From positions 1-64,000 of the forward strand of contig NZ_JAKSYC010000163.1 of the NCBI RefSeq assembly GCF_022829585.1: a DNA stretch of 64,000 nt, written 5' to 3'. This document shows, one piece after another, positions 1 to 9,175 of this stretch. The notes under the pieces are model-generated. The model was given only the letters and a program-made list of their open reading frames with translations. It made no database searches and was not told where the DNA came from. Made by a program: the position numbers and the translations under genes. The DNA comes from Methylobacterium sp. J-026 (lineage in GTDB: Bacteria > Pseudomonadota > Alphaproteobacteria > Rhizobiales > Beijerinckiaceae). The first letter of the stretch is position 1; every line of letters begins with the position of its first letter.

Positions 1-263
1 TAGACGCAAGGGGGGCTGTCGCCGCGCGGTGCCGAGACGGTGGCGAGCGGCGTCGGCGTCCAGTCGATGCCCATCGCCTCGGCCCCGCGGGCGAGCACCT
101 TGGCGGCGGCGTTCAGCTCGTGGGCACGGTAGCGGTAGCGCTGGCGCTTGGGGCCCCACGGATAAGTGACCGGACCGGAGATCTTCAAGTCGTCCTCGAC
201 CTGATCGTAGTACAACCACATCTCGCGCCAATCGAGCGGCCAGTCCGCACCGTAGCCGAGCAG
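1..263 (-). pseudogene. GMC-family oxidoreductase fragment, 5'-truncated, runs off the left edge
   Basis: Read on the minus strand from 263 downward, the frame gives about 87 residues beginning LLGYGADWPLDWREMW and including YDQVEDDLKISGPV, YPWGP, HELNAAAKVLARG and TPLATVSAPRG. This resembles the middle of alphaproteobacterial membrane-linked GMC (glucose-methanol-choline) oxidoreductases, FAD enzymes that oxidise alcohols and sugars. The N-terminal FAD-binding glycine motif, about 200 residues earlier in the family, is absent. Upstream, the sequence turns into the start of an unrelated porin in another frame. No start codon or ribosome-binding site fits this frame, so I read it as a truncated remnant. 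The 3' part lies outside the window. Family assignment is by recognition of conserved blocks. Confidence 0.7.
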
Positions 264-417
264 CGGCGGCGTTGATACCGAAGTAGGCGCCCGTCCAGGT
301 GAACACCGGCACGGGGGTGAACACCGGCGGCGGGGCGGCGCGGCGCGGAAGGTCGGCGGCGGAAGCGGCGGCGGTGAGCGCCGTGAATGCCGCAAGAGAG
401 GTGATAAGCGTCTTCAT
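264..417 (-). pseudogene. N-terminal remnant of an Omp25/31-type outer-membrane porin
   Basis: ATG at 417 opens a classic signal peptide (MKTLITSLAAFTALTAAASA, cleavage before ADLP) followed by RRAAPPPVFTPVPVFTWTGAYFGINA. The TWTG-aYfGiNa block is the start of the first beta strand in rhizobial Omp25/Omp31-like small porins. A GGGGAT stretch about 9 nt upstream of the ATG (minus strand) can serve as ribosome-binding site, so the 5' end looks intact. After roughly 50 codons the porin similarity stops and the sequence becomes a GMC oxidoreductase in a different frame. If translated, it would yield an exported nonsense chimera. The exact junction is uncertain within about 263-275. Confidence 0.65.
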
Positions 418-640
418 TACTGTGATCCCCAGCATTGGCTCGATCGATCGGGAAACTAGGCGATCGACCTCGCCAAGGATGTAGCTTGTCTGCCACAGCG
501 GGGGGAAAGCGTGACCGTTCGGCCATTTTCGACCGGCCAATTACGGCGAATCGACGACATTCGAATTCCGACCCTCAAAAATTCGTGAGTTGTCGAGGGA
601 GAGTATTGATAATCGCCGCTCGCGGCCCGGTGCGGCGGCG

Positions 641-1966
641 TCAGACCGGCGGCGTATCGTTGGCCGCGAGGACCATGCCGGCCAGGTAGAGCGAGCCGCA
701 GATCAGGATCCGGGGCGGCCGCTCGAAGGCGATGTCCTTCACCATCGCCAACGCGGCCTCGATGCTCGGTGCCGCGTAGGTCGACAGACCGACGCCCTCG
801 CCGATCCGGGCGACCTCCTCGGCGGGACGCGCGGCCATCGTGCCGGTGATCGGCACGGCGATGAGCGCCCGCGCCAATCCGACGAAGTTGCGCAGGAAGC
901 CGTCGGCGTCCTTGGTGCCGAGCAGGCCGACGATCAGCACGAGCGGCACGTCGCTGCGCTCGCCGAGATCGGCCATGGCGGCGGCGAGGATGCGGCCGCC
1001 GTCGATGTTGTGGCCACCGTCGAGCCACAGCTCGGTGCCCGGATCGAGCTGCCCGGCGAGGCGACCGCGGCCCAGCCGCTGGAGCCGTCCCGGCCAATCG
1101 ACCTCGGTGAGCCCCTTCTCGAGGGCTTTCGTGCCGATGTCGCCGAAGCCCGCGGCGCGCAAGGCCGTGATCGCCGTGCCGGCATTGACCAGCTGATGCC
1201 GGCCGGCGAGCCGCGGCCGCGGCAGGTCGAACAGGTCGGTCTCGTCCTGGTAGACGAGGCGGCCGCGCTCCTCGTGGACGGAGAAATCCTGGTTGCCGAC
1301 CAGGATCGGGCCGGCCCCCACGGCCTCGGCGCGCCGGCACAGCACGGCGTCGGCCTCGGCATAATCCTGGGCGGCGATCACCGCCGGGCAGCCGCGCTTG
1401 AAGATCCCGGCCTTCTCGGTCGCCACCGACTCGACCGTATCGCCGAGATACTCGGCATGGTCGCGGCCGATGGGCGTGACCACCGCACAGGCGGGCTCCG
1501 CGATCACGTTGGTGGCGTCGAGCCGGCCGCCGAGGCCGACCTCGAGCAGCAGGACGTCGGCCGGGCTCTCCGAGAACAGCACCAGCGCCGCCGCCGTGGT
1601 GATCTCGAACATCGTGATCGGCTCGCCGGCATTGGCGGTCTCGCAGCGCGCGAACGCGTCCGCGAGGCGATCCTCGTCGACGAATTGCCCGCCGCCGATC
1701 CCGCCGATGCGGATCCGCTCGTGGAACCGGACCAGGTGCGGCGAGGTGTAGACATGCGCCGCCAGGCCGCCCGCTTCGAGGATCGCCCGCATGAACGCGA
1801 TGGTCGAGCCCTTGCCGTTGGTCCCGGCGACGTGGATCACCGGCGGCAGCCGCCGCTCCGGATGGTTGAGCCGCGCGAGCAGCCGCTCGATCCGGCCCAG
1901 CGACAGGTCGATCGTGCGCGGGTGCAGGGCGAGGAATCGCGCCATCAGGGCATCGGAGGAGGCCAT
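641..1966 (-). CDS. folC: Bifunctional folylpolyglutamate synthase / dihydrofolate synthase FolC
   Basis: Adds glutamate to dihydropteroate and to reduced folates using ATP (cytosolic folate pathway). The 441-residue protein has the Mur-ligase-type P-loop HVAGTNGKGST at about 45-55, the following TSPHL block, and the second FolC signature GLGGRLDATNV near residue 145. Length is normal for the family. It lies 10 bp downstream of accD and is the last gene of a trpA-accD-folC run, an order common in alphaproteobacteria. ATG at 1966 is used because it follows the accD stop closely and the first residues align with the family start. Confidence 0.95.
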   Translation of the reverse strand: MASSDALMARFLALHPRTIDLSLGRIERLLARLNHPERRLPPVIHVAGTNGKGSTIAFMRAILEAGGLAAHVYTSPHLVRFHERIRIGGIGGGQFVDEDRLADAFARCETANAGEPITMFEITTAAALVLFSESPADVLLLEVGLGGRLDATNVIAEPACAVVTPIGRDHAEYLGDTVESVATEKAGIFKRGCPAVIAAQDYAEADAVLCRRAEAVGAGPILVGNQDFSVHEERGRLVYQDETDLFDLPRPRLAGRHQLVNAGTAITALRAAGFGDIGTKALEKGLTEVDWPGRLQRLGRGRLAGQLDPGTELWLDGGHNIDGGRILAAAMADLGERSDVPLVLIVGLLGTKDADGFLRNFVGLARALIAVPITGTMAARPAEEVARIGEGVGLSTYAAPSIEAALAMVKDIAFERPPRILICGSLYLAGMVLAANDTPPV

Positions 1967-1976
1967 CGCGTCGGGC

Positions 1977-2879
1977 TCAGGCCGCCTCGGCGGCCGAGAC
2001 CGGCGCGACCGGTTCGGCGACGTTGGTTAGGAGGCCGCACAGGCGGGCGATCGTCTCCTTGAGCTGGTGGCGATGAACCACCTGATCGACCATGCCGTGC
2101 TCGCGCAGGTACTCCGCCCGCTGGAACCCGTCCGGCAGCTTCTCCCGGATGGTCTGCTCGATCACCCGGGGGCCGGCGAAGCAGATCAGCGCGCCGGGCT
2201 CGGCGAGGTGCACGTCGCCCAGCATGGCGTAGGAGGCGGTGACGCCGCCCGTGGTCGGGTTGGTCAGCACCACGATGTAGGGCAGGCGTGCGGCGTTGAG
2301 CCGCCGCACCGCCACGGTGGTCCGGGGCATCTGCATCAGCGACAGGATGCCCTCCTGCATGCGCGCGCCGCCGGAGGCCGCGAACAGCACGTAGGGCGTG
2401 CGCTTCTCCAGCGCCGTCTCGGCGCCGCGCACGAAGGCCTCGCCGGCCGCCATGCCCAGCGACCCGGCCATGAAGCCGAATTCCTGTGCGGCGAGCGTCA
2501 TCGGCAGGCCGCCGACCCGGCCGAAGCCGATCTTGAACGCGTCCTGCATCCCGGTCTTGGCGCGGGCCTCCTTGAGCCGGTCGACGTAGCGCTTCTCGTC
2601 GCGGAACTTCAGGGGATCGACGGCGGCCTCGGGCAACGCCACGTCGATCCAGGTGCCCTCGTCGAACATCATCTTGAGGCGCGCCTGGGCGCTCATCTTC
2701 AGGTGATGCTCGGAGCCCGGAATGACCCAGTGGTTGGCCTCCACCTCCTTGTGGAAGACCATCTGCCCGGTATCGGGACATTTGACCCAGAGGTTCTCGG
2801 GCGTCTCGCGCTTGAACAGGGTCTTGATCCGGGGGCGCACCACCTCCGAGATCCAGTTCATCGGTTCGACCATCGCCAC
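1977..2879 (-). CDS. accD: Acetyl-CoA carboxylase carboxyltransferase beta subunit AccD
   Basis: Beta half of the carboxyltransferase that moves the carboxyl group from biotin carrier protein to acetyl-CoA, the first step of fatty acid synthesis. The 300-residue protein starts [16 protein letters not shown]; the true start could be the internal Met at residue 7 (2861), which matches shorter homologues. The N-terminal region keeps the shape of the zinc ribbon ([20 protein letters not shown]) but only one of the four usual Cys ligands, a degeneration I recall in rhizobial AccD proteins. The oxyanion-hole region [12 protein letters not shown] and the [12 protein letters not shown] block are clear. 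The alpha subunit gene accA is not in this window. Confidence 0.95.
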   Translation of the reverse strand: MAMVEPMNWISEVVRPRIKTLFKRETPENLWVKCPDTGQMVFHKEVEANHWVIPGSEHHLKMSAQARLKMMFDEGTWIDVALPEAAVDPLKFRDEKRYVDRLKEARAKTGMQDAFKIGFGRVGGLPMTLAAQEFGFMAGSLGMAAGEAFVRGAETALEKRTPYVLFAASGGARMQEGILSLMQMPRTTVAVRRLNAARLPYIVVLTNPTTGGVTASYAMLGDVHLAEPGALICFAGPRVIEQTIREKLPDGFQRAEYLREHGMVDQVVHRHQLKETIARLCGLLTNVAEPVAPVSAAEAA

Positions 2880-2954
2880 GCGTCCGTCCGCTTCAAGCCC
2901 GTGCTGATATCAGGTGGCGCGCGCGCCGCCGCCAGGGTCTGCCGCAGACGCCGC

Positions 2955-3794
2955 TCAGGCCGCCCGCTCGACGCCGGCAGACCGCACGCCCTCGGCGAGC
3001 TCCCGCACCAGCTCCGCCACCGCCGGAACGGTCCCGGCCCCCGCCCGGCCCTCGGCATCGAGGGACCGCACGAGCGCGTCCACCAGGGCCGAGCCCACCA
3101 CCACGCCGTCGGCACCCCGGGCGATCGCGGCGGCATGGGCACCGGTCCTGACGCCGAAGCCGACGACGACCGGCAGATCGGTGTGACGGCGGATGCGCGC
3201 CACCGCCTCCGAGACCTTGCCGAAATCCGGCGTCGCCGTGCCGGTAACGCCGGTGATTGACACGTAGTAGACGAAGCCCGCCGTGTTCGCGAGCACCGCC
3301 GGCAGGCGCCGCTCGTCCGTGGTGGGCGTCGCGAGGCGGATGAAGGCGATCCCCTTGGCGAGTGCCGGGAGGCACAGCTCGGAATCCTCCTCGGGCGGCA
3401 GGTCGACCACGATCAGGCCGTCCACCCCGGCCGCGACGGCGTCGTCCAGGAAGCGCGCGACACCGTAGGTGTGGATCGGATTGTAGTAGCCCATCAGCAC
3501 GATGGGTGTGGTGTCGTTCCCGGCGCGGAAGCGGCGCACGAGGTCCAGGGTGCCGGCGACGGTCTGACCCGCCTTCAGCGCGCGCAGGCCCGCCGCCTGG
3601 ATCGCCGGGCCGTCGGCCATCGGATCGGTGAAGGGCAGCCCGAATTCGAGGATGTCGGCGCCCGCCCCCGGCAGGGCCTTCAGGACCTCCAGGGAGGTCG
3701 CGGGATCGGGGTCGCCCGCCATCACGTAGGTGACGAGAACGGCCCGGTGCTCCGCGCGGGCGCGGGCGAAGGTGGCGTCGATGCGGCTCGGCAT
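2955..3794 (-). CDS. trpA: Tryptophan synthase alpha chain TrpA
   Basis: Cleaves indole-3-glycerol phosphate to indole and glyceraldehyde 3-phosphate; indole is normally channelled to TrpB. The 279-residue TIM barrel carries both catalytic acids in [16 protein letters not shown] (Glu50 and Asp61 by my count) and the phosphate-binding GFGVRTG and [11 protein letters not shown] segments. ATG at 3794 gives the usual N-terminus ([17 protein letters not shown]). The minus-strand frame stays open far upstream to 7109, but only this part is trpA; the rest is antisense to coding genes. accD follows after 75 bp. trpB and trpF, which usually precede trpA in alphaproteobacteria, are not adjacent. Confidence 0.95.
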   Translation of the reverse strand: MPSRIDATFARARAEHRAVLVTYVMAGDPDPATSLEVLKALPGAGADILEFGLPFTDPMADGPAIQAAGLRALKAGQTVAGTLDLVRRFRAGNDTTPIVLMGYYNPIHTYGVARFLDDAVAAGVDGLIVVDLPPEEDSELCLPALAKGIAFIRLATPTTDERRLPAVLANTAGFVYYVSITGVTGTATPDFGKVSEAVARIRRHTDLPVVVGFGVRTGAHAAAIARGADGVVVGSALVDALVRSLDAEGRAGAGTVPAVAELVRELAEGVRSAGVERAA

Positions 3795-3980
3795 GGGGCG
3801 GGCGGTGTTCAGGGTTGCGGGGCCGTCACGGACCCGGGGTTGCCCCCGCGCTACACCAAAGCCGAGGGCCCGTGAAGCGGGCGCCCTCGGCGGCCCGCTC
3901 CGGGATCGGAGACCGAAACGGGACCCGCCCCTGCGCGCGGCCGGATTGCGGGGGGCGCGGCGCCCCGGTAGCCGTCCCGC

Positions 3981-4655
3981 ATGACCGACACTCGCCTCCC
4001 GACGCGCCGTTTCGCGGCGTTCCTGTTCGACATGGACGGCACGCTGATCAGCTCGATCGCCTCGGCGGAGCGGGTCTGGTCCCGCTGGGCCCTGGCCCAC
4101 AGCCTCGACGTCGCGCGCTTCCTGCCCACGATCCACGGGGTCCGTTCGGTGGAGACGATCCGCCGTCTCGGCCTGCCGGGGGTCGATCCCGAGGCCGAGG
4201 CCGCCGCGATCGCCCGCGCCGAAATGGACGATGTCGGCGACGTCACCGAGATCCCGGGCGCGCGGGCGCTCGTCGCGGCGCTGCCGCAGTCCCGCTGGGC
4301 GATCGTGACCTCCGCGCCCCGGGCGCTGGCGGAGCGCCGCCTCGCGGCCGCCGGCCTGCCGGTGCCGGCCCTCATGGTCGCCGCCGAGGACGTGACCCGC
4401 GGCAAGCCGGCACCGGATTGCTTCCGGCAGGCGGCCGAGCGGCTCGGCGTCGCGGCGGCGGATAGCCTGATCTTCGAGGACGCCCCGGCCGGCATCGAGG
4501 CCGCCGAGGCGGCGGGCGCGGCCGTGGTGGTGGTGACCGCGACCCATCCCGCGCCGCTGCGCACCCGCCACGCCGCGATCCGCGATTATACGCGGCTCCG
4601 CATCGATGCCGCCACGGACGGGGTCCGCCTGATCGACGCTGCTGCGTCCGCATGA
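3981..4655 (+). CDS. HAD-superfamily sugar-phosphate phosphatase
   Basis: Cytosolic phosphatase of HAD subfamily I with an alpha-helical cap (beta-phosphoglucomutase/GPP/YfbT-like). Motif I is FDMDGT, with nucleophile Asp17 and acid Asp19; motif II is the TSAP segment, motif III RGKPAPD and motif [13 protein letters not shown]. The 224-residue length fits sugar or polyol phosphatases. The substrate cannot be read from the sequence. It is transcribed divergently from trpA across a 186-bp gap and precedes a GH63-type glucosidase by 111 bp on the same strand, which is compatible with a role in sugar-phosphate recycling (inference). Confidence 0.85.
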   Translation: MTDTRLPTRRFAAFLFDMDGTLISSIASAERVWSRWALAHSLDVARFLPTIHGVRSVETIRRLGLPGVDPEAEAAAIARAEMDDVGDVTEIPGARALVAALPQSRWAIVTSAPRALAERRLAAAGLPVPALMVAAEDVTRGKPAPDCFRQAAERLGVAAADSLIFEDAPAGIEAAEAAGAAVVVVTATHPAPLRTRHAAIRDYTRLRIDAATDGVRLIDAAASA

Positions 4656-4766
4656 GGGTGGGATCCGCGGATCCTGCGGCCGACGCGTTGGTCCGGCGGC
4701 ACCGTTGACTTTCCCCGGGCGCCGCACGGCACTATCCGGCGGACGAGTGCCGGGATCCGCGAGCCG

Positions 4767-7427
4767 ATGACAGAGCCCAACGGCGTGCCGAACAGCCTTT
4801 TCGAGACCGCCGAGGGCCTCCGGCTGGTCGCGGCGCGCGCGGACCCGGCCTGGCGCCGCTGGGGGCCGTATCTCAGCGACCGGCAATGGGGCACCATCCG
4901 GGAGGATTACAGCCCGGGCGGCGACGCCTGGGACTACCTGCCCCACGACCATGCCCGCTCCCGGGCCTATCGCTGGGGCGAAGACGGGATCGGCGGCTTC
5001 GGCGACCGGCACCTGAACTGGTGCCTGTCGCTCGCCCTGTGGAACGGCCGCGACCCGATCCTGAAGGAGCGCCTGTTCGGCCTGACCAATCAGGAGGGCA
5101 ACCACGGCGAGGACGTCAAGGAACTCTACTACTACCTCGACGGCCTCCCGACCCACGCCTTCATGCGGATGCTGTACAAGTATCCGCAGGCCGCGTTCCC
5201 CTATGCTCAGCTCGTCGCGGAGAATGCCCGGCGCGGCCTGGACGAGCCGGAATTCGAGCTGCTCGAGACCGGCCTGTTCGACGCGGGCCGCTATTTCGAC
5301 GTCGAGATCGCCTACGCCAAGGCGGCGCCCGACGACATCCTGATGCAGGTCACCGCCACCAACCGCGGGCCGGAGGCGGCGGATCTGACTCTGCTGCCGC
5401 AGCTCTGGGCCCGCAACGTCTGGTCCTGGAAACCGGGCGCCGCGAAGCCGGAGCTGACGGCCGGCGCCGACGGCTCGGCCTGGGCGCGCCATCCCGAGAT
5501 GGCGCCGATGCGCTTCTTCGCCGAGGGCGCGGCGGAGTTGCTGTTCACCGAGAACGAGACCAACACGCACCGCCTGTTCGGCGCGGGCCCGGCCGAGGGC
5601 TTCTACAAGGACGGCATCGACCGCTGCGTGGTCGGCGGCGACGGAGCCGCGGTCAACCGGCTCTCCGGCACCAAATGCGCGGCCCGCTACGCCCTGCATC
5701 TCGGCCCCGGCGAGTCCCGCACCCTGCGCCTGCGCCTGCGGCCTGAGACCGCGCCGGGGGAGCCCTTCGCGGATTTCGATGCCGTCTTTGCGACGCGTGA
5801 GGCGGAAGCGGACGCCTTCTACGCGGCCCTCCAGGCCCCGATCGCCGATCCCGAGATGCGCCTCGTCCAACGGCAGGCGCTCGCCGGCATGCTGTGGTCG
5901 AAGCAGCTCTACCATTACGACGTGCGCGAGTGGCTCGCGGGCGATCCGGCCCAGCCGCCCCCCGCCCCCGAGCGCCGGCGCGGTCGCAACGCCGACTGGG
6001 CGCATCTGCGCGCCAACGACATCATCTCGATGCCGGATGCCTGGGAATATCCCTGGTTCGCCTCCTGGGACCTCGCCCTCCAGGCGATCGTCTTCGCGCT
6101 GATCGATCCCGACTTCGCCAAGAACCAGCTCCTGCTCCTGGTCGACGAGGCCTATGCCCACCCGAACGCGGCGCTGCCGGCCTACGAATGGGGGTTCGGG
6201 GACGCCAACCCGCCGGTCCACGCGCTGGCCGCATGGCGGGTGTTCGAGCTGGACCGGGCCCTCACCGGCACGCCGGACCACGTGTTCCTCAAGCGCATCT
6301 TCAACAAGCTGACCCTGAACTTCACCTGGTGGGTCAACCGCAAGGATGCCGACGACCGCAACCTGTTCCAGGGCGGCTTCCTCGGCCTCGACAATATCGG
6401 CATCTTCGACCGGTCGAAGCCGATCGGCGACGGGGCGACGCTCACCCAGTCCGACGCCACCGCCTGGATGGCCGCCTACGCGCTCACCCTGATGCGCATC
6501 GCCATCGAGCTGGCGCTCCGGGACCCGACCTACGAGGATCTGGCGGAGAAATTCTTCGAGCATTTCCTCCTGATCGCCGCCGCGACGGGCGACGGGGTCT
6601 GGGACGAGGCGGACGGCTTCTTCTACGACGTCATCGAGACCCGGGAGGGCGCGCGCCTCCCGATCCGGGCGCGCACCCTGGTCGGACTGATCCCGATCTT
6701 CGCGGTGGCGACGATCAGCGAGCACGACTTGGACAAGCTGCCCGCCCTGCGCGACCGGATGCGGTTCTTCCTGGAAAACCGCCCGGACCTCGCGGCCCTG
6801 GTGTCGCGCTGGAACGAGCCCGGCCAGGGCCAGACCGCCCTGCTCTCGCTGTTGCGCGGCCACAGGCTGAAGGCTTTGCTGCGCCGGGCCCTCGACCCCG
6901 GAGAATTCCTCTCGGATCACGGCCTGCGCGCGGTCTCCCGCGCCTACGCCGACACACCCTTCTGCTTCACGTGGAACGGCCGCGATCTCGGCCTCGCCTA
7001 TGAGCCCGCGGAATCGCGCTCCCGTCTGTTCGGCGGCAATTCGAACTGGCGCGGGCCGGTCTGGATGCCGGTCAACTACCTGCTCATCGCCGCCCTGAAC
7101 CGCTTCCACGATTATTACGGCCCGGATTTCCGGGTCGAGGCGCCCACGGGCTCGGGACGGAGCTACGCCCTGCGCGAGATCGCCCTCGCGCTGTCACGGC
7201 GCCTGATCGGCCTCTCGACCCGCGGTCCGGACGGGCGCCGGCCGGTCTACGGGGACAGCCGGCTCGAACAGGACGACCCGCATTTCCGCGATCTCGTCCT
7301 GTTCTACGAGTATTACGACGGTGATACCGGCCGGGGCGTGGGCGCCTCCCATCAGACCGGGTGGTCGGGACTCGTGGCGCTGCTGATCCAGGAGGTCTCG
7401 ACGGCGCCCGATGCGACCTTGATCTGA
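4767..7427 (+). CDS. GH63-like glucosidase (MGH1-type glycoside hydrolase)
   Basis: Large soluble glycosidase of 886 residues resembling bacterial GH63/mannosylglycerate hydrolase-type proteins, usually annotated only as glucosidase. The first half is a beta-sandwich-like region rich in aromatics ([39 protein letters not shown]). The second half is an (alpha/alpha)6-type catalytic domain with [34 protein letters not shown] and [19 protein letters not shown], blocks characteristic of the family. No signal peptide is seen, so a cytoplasmic location is likely; substrates could be alpha-glucosides such as glucosylglycerate (inference). Its last 76 bases overlap the 3' end of the MucR-like gene on the other strand. 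Confidence 0.8.
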   Translation: MTEPNGVPNSLFETAEGLRLVAARADPAWRRWGPYLSDRQWGTIREDYSPGGDAWDYLPHDHARSRAYRWGEDGIGGFGDRHLNWCLSLALWNGRDPILKERLFGLTNQEGNHGEDVKELYYYLDGLPTHAFMRMLYKYPQAAFPYAQLVAENARRGLDEPEFELLETGLFDAGRYFDVEIAYAKAAPDDILMQVTATNRGPEAADLTLLPQLWARNVWSWKPGAAKPELTAGADGSAWARHPEMAPMRFFAEGAAELLFTENETNTHRLFGAGPAEGFYKDGIDRCVVGGDGAAVNRLSGTKCAARYALHLGPGESRTLRLRLRPETAPGEPFADFDAVFATREAEADAFYAALQAPIADPEMRLVQRQALAGMLWSKQLYHYDVREWLAGDPAQPPPAPERRRGRNADWAHLRANDIISMPDAWEYPWFASWDLALQAIVFALIDPDFAKNQLLLLVDEAYAHPNAALPAYEWGFGDANPPVHALAAWRVFELDRALTGTPDHVFLKRIFNKLTLNFTWWVNRKDADDRNLFQGGFLGLDNIGIFDRSKPIGDGATLTQSDATAWMAAYALTLMRIAIELALRDPTYEDLAEKFFEHFLLIAAATGDGVWDEADGFFYDVIETREGARLPIRARTLVGLIPIFAVATISEHDLDKLPALRDRMRFFLENRPDLAALVSRWNEPGQGQTALLSLLRGHRLKALLRRALDPGEFLSDHGLRAVSRAYADTPFCFTWNGRDLGLAYEPAESRSRLFGGNSNWRGPVWMPVNYLLIAALNRFHDYYGPDFRVEAPTGSGRSYALREIALALSRRLIGLSTRGPDGRRPVYGDSRLEQDDPHFRDLVLFYEYYDGDTGRGVGASHQTGWSGLVALLIQEVSTAPDATLI

Positions 7428-7810
7428 AGCCGCTGGTTGCGTCCGATCTGGCGCGAGATATCCGAGCGGCGGGCGCTGTAATCGGCCGAGACCAGCGGGT
7501 AATTGACCGGCAGGCCCCATTTGGCCTTGTAGGCCTCCGGCGAGAGCCCGCGGAGGGTCAGGTGGCGCCGCAGGGTCTTGTAGGGTTTCCCGTCCTCGAA
7601 ACTGACGAGCGCGTCGGGCCGGATCGAGGCCCGGATCTGCGCCTCGGTCGGACGCCTGACCGGCGGCGGCATCGGGCGGTCCAGGGCCAGGAGCGAGCTG
7701 TGGACCGTGGTGAGCAGATCCGGCAGGAGATCCGCGGGCACGCTGTTCCGCGTGACGTAGGCGCTGAGGATCTTCGAGGCGAGCTCGACACTCGGCGACG
7801 TGGTCGGCAT
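7352..7810 (-). CDS. MucR/Ros-family transcriptional regulator
   Basis: A 152-residue MucR-type regulator. The N-terminal half (ASKILSAYVTRNSVPADLLPDLL) is the MucR oligomerisation region and the C-terminal half has EDGKPYKTLRRHLTLRGLSPEAYKAKWGLP, the diagnostic Ros/MucR block. The first zinc-finger Cys pair is replaced around SFEDGKPY, so it may bind DNA without a classical Cys2His2 zinc site. The start at ATG 7810 is chosen because GGAGGAG lies about 8 nt upstream; the frame is open further upstream but without family similarity. Family members bind AT-rich DNA and often repress themselves; a strikingly AT-rich patch lies at about 7905-7955. The 3' end overlaps the GH63 gene by 76 bp, tail to tail. 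Confidence 0.88.
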   Translation of the reverse strand: MPTTSPSVELASKILSAYVTRNSVPADLLPDLLTTVHSSLLALDRPMPPPVRRPTEAQIRASIRPDALVSFEDGKPYKTLRRHLTLRGLSPEAYKAKWGLPVNYPLVSADYSARRSDISRQIGRNQRLQIKVASGAVETSWISSATSPDHPV

Positions 7811-8036
7811 GGCCGTCTCCTCCGTCCTGGCGCTGAGCGACAGGGCTGCATCCGTACCTTCGTGTGCCTCCGCCGACAGCGTTCCGGAGCCGGCCAGGAA
7901 ACACAACTAGTACGCGATTTATCTCACAGCCTTTTCTACCTAGAATTCTGATTCGCCGTCAACGACGATTCAAGACGAGAGCCAGTGCTCCGTCTCGAAA
8001 GCCGCATCGGCGCCGGGGACGGTTGGAGGCGATGCG
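7811..8036. promoter_or_regulatory. Intergenic region upstream of the mucR-like gene with an AT-rich patch
   Basis: This 226-bp gap holds the ribosome-binding site of the mucR-like gene near its lower end and an AT-rich stretch at about 7905-7955 (segments ACAACTAGTACGCGATTTAT and CTTTTCTACCTAGAATTC) in an otherwise very GC-rich context. MucR proteins recognise AT-rich DNA with TpA steps, so autoregulation is a reasonable inference. No clear terminator for lrgB was found. Confidence 0.35.
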
Positions 8037-8753
8037 CTAGAACAGCAGGTGCAGCGCCAGGGGGGCGAGGATCGCCGTCAGGAAGGCGTTGAGCCCCATG
8101 GCGATGCCCGCGAAGGTACCGGCCACCTCGCTTACCTGGAAGGCGCGCGCGGTGCCGATACCATGGGCGGCGAGCCCGGCCGCGAAGCCGCGGGCGCGCA
8201 TGTCGCGGATTCCCAGGGCGTTCATCATCGGCGTCACCAGGATCGCCCCGATGATGCCGGTGAGGATCACCAGGATCGCCGTGAGGGTCGGATCGCCGCC
8301 GAGGGCCTCCGCGATCCCCATGGCCACGCCCGAGGTCACCGATTTCGGCGCGAGGGAGACCAGGATCGGCTGCGGGATGTCGAGCAGCCGCGCCAGCCCG
8401 ATCACGACGGCGAGCGTCGTGGCCGCCCCGGCGGCCAGAGCCGTGAGCATGGGGATCAGCGCGCGCCTCACGGTGGCGCGCCGCTCGTAGAGCGGCATGG
8501 CCAGCACGACGGTGGCGGGCCCGAGCAGGAAATGGACGAACTGCGCGCCCTCGAAATAGACCGGATACGGCGTCCCCGTCGCCGCCAGGATCCCGCCGAC
8601 CAGGGTCACCGTGATCAGCACCGGATTGGCGATCGGGTGCCGCCCGGTGACGGCGGCGATCCGATCGGCCAGGACGTAGGCGGTCAGCGTCACCGTGAGC
8701 CAGAGCAGCGGCGTCTTGGCGAGATAGACCCAGAGGGAGAAGTCGCCGCCCAT
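8037..8753 (-). CDS. lrgB: LrgB/CidB-family membrane protein
   Basis: Integral inner-membrane protein of 238 residues with about seven hydrophobic helices and the family block SLAPKSVTSGVAMGIAEALG, followed by GILVTP-like and AHGIGTARAF segments. LrgB works with the holin-like LrgA; in Gram-positives the pair modulates murein hydrolase export, while in other bacteria and plastids relatives move glycolate or pyruvate. The start at ATG 8753 lies 2 bp from the lrgA stop, so the two are co-translated. Function here is by family only. Confidence 0.9.
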   Translation of the reverse strand: MGGDFSLWVYLAKTPLLWLTVTLTAYVLADRIAAVTGRHPIANPVLITVTLVGGILAATGTPYPVYFEGAQFVHFLLGPATVVLAMPLYERRATVRRALIPMLTALAAGAATTLAVVIGLARLLDIPQPILVSLAPKSVTSGVAMGIAEALGGDPTLTAILVILTGIIGAILVTPMMNALGIRDMRARGFAAGLAAHGIGTARAFQVSEVAGTFAGIAMGLNAFLTAILAPLALHLLF

Positions 8754-8755
8754 GG

Positions 8756-9160
8756 TCAGGGCTCCCCGTCCGTCCCGGGGGGCTCCACCAGGGCGGCGAC
8801 CGCGCGGAACACCAGCACGGTGACGAGGAGCGACAGCGCCGTCGAGACCACCAGCACGATGGCGAGCTTCGGGCCCTGCGCCCGCAGCAGGTCCAGGCGG
8901 CCGACGACGCCAACGCCGGCCGGTACGAACATCAGCGACAGGTTCATCAGAAGACCCCGCGCCGTCGTCTCCAGGGTGCCGTCGGTGAGCGCCTTCGGAA
9001 GGTAGCGCGGCAGGCCGATCCGCGCCGTGTCGCGCAGCAGCAGGAAGGCGAACATCAGCCCCATGCCGATCACCGGTCCGGGGATCGGGACACCCGCGCC
9101 GCGGGCAATGGCTTCACCCAGGAGTTGCGCCAACAGGATCAGCGCCAGGCTTGCGATCAT
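8756..9160 (-). CDS. lrgA: LrgA/CidA-family holin-like protein
   Basis: Small membrane protein (134 residues, four hydrophobic helices) with the CidA/LrgA features PIPGPVIGMGLMFAFLLL near the N-terminus and LLMNLSLMFVPAGVGVV in the middle. Acts as a holin-like partner of LrgB, whose gene starts 2 bp downstream. The terB-like gene ends 15 bp upstream, so terB-lrgA-lrgB probably form one transcript. Confidence 0.9.
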   Translation of the reverse strand: MIASLALILLAQLLGEAIARGAGVPIPGPVIGMGLMFAFLLLRDTARIGLPRYLPKALTDGTLETTARGLLMNLSLMFVPAGVGVVGRLDLLRAQGPKLAIVLVVSTALSLLVTVLVFRAVAALVEPPGTDGEP

Positions 9161-9175
9161 CGCCCGGCCCGCCGC

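Noticed and set aside
456-1340. A 294-codon minus-strand frame overlapping folC
   Set aside because: Frame-shadow of folC with Arg/Pro/Gly-rich content and no family features.
3795-7109. A very long minus-strand open frame continuous with trpA
   Set aside because: It is antisense to the HAD phosphatase and GH63-like genes, has low-complexity Arg/Gly/Ala composition and starts without a ribosome-binding site; high GC keeps the frame open by chance.
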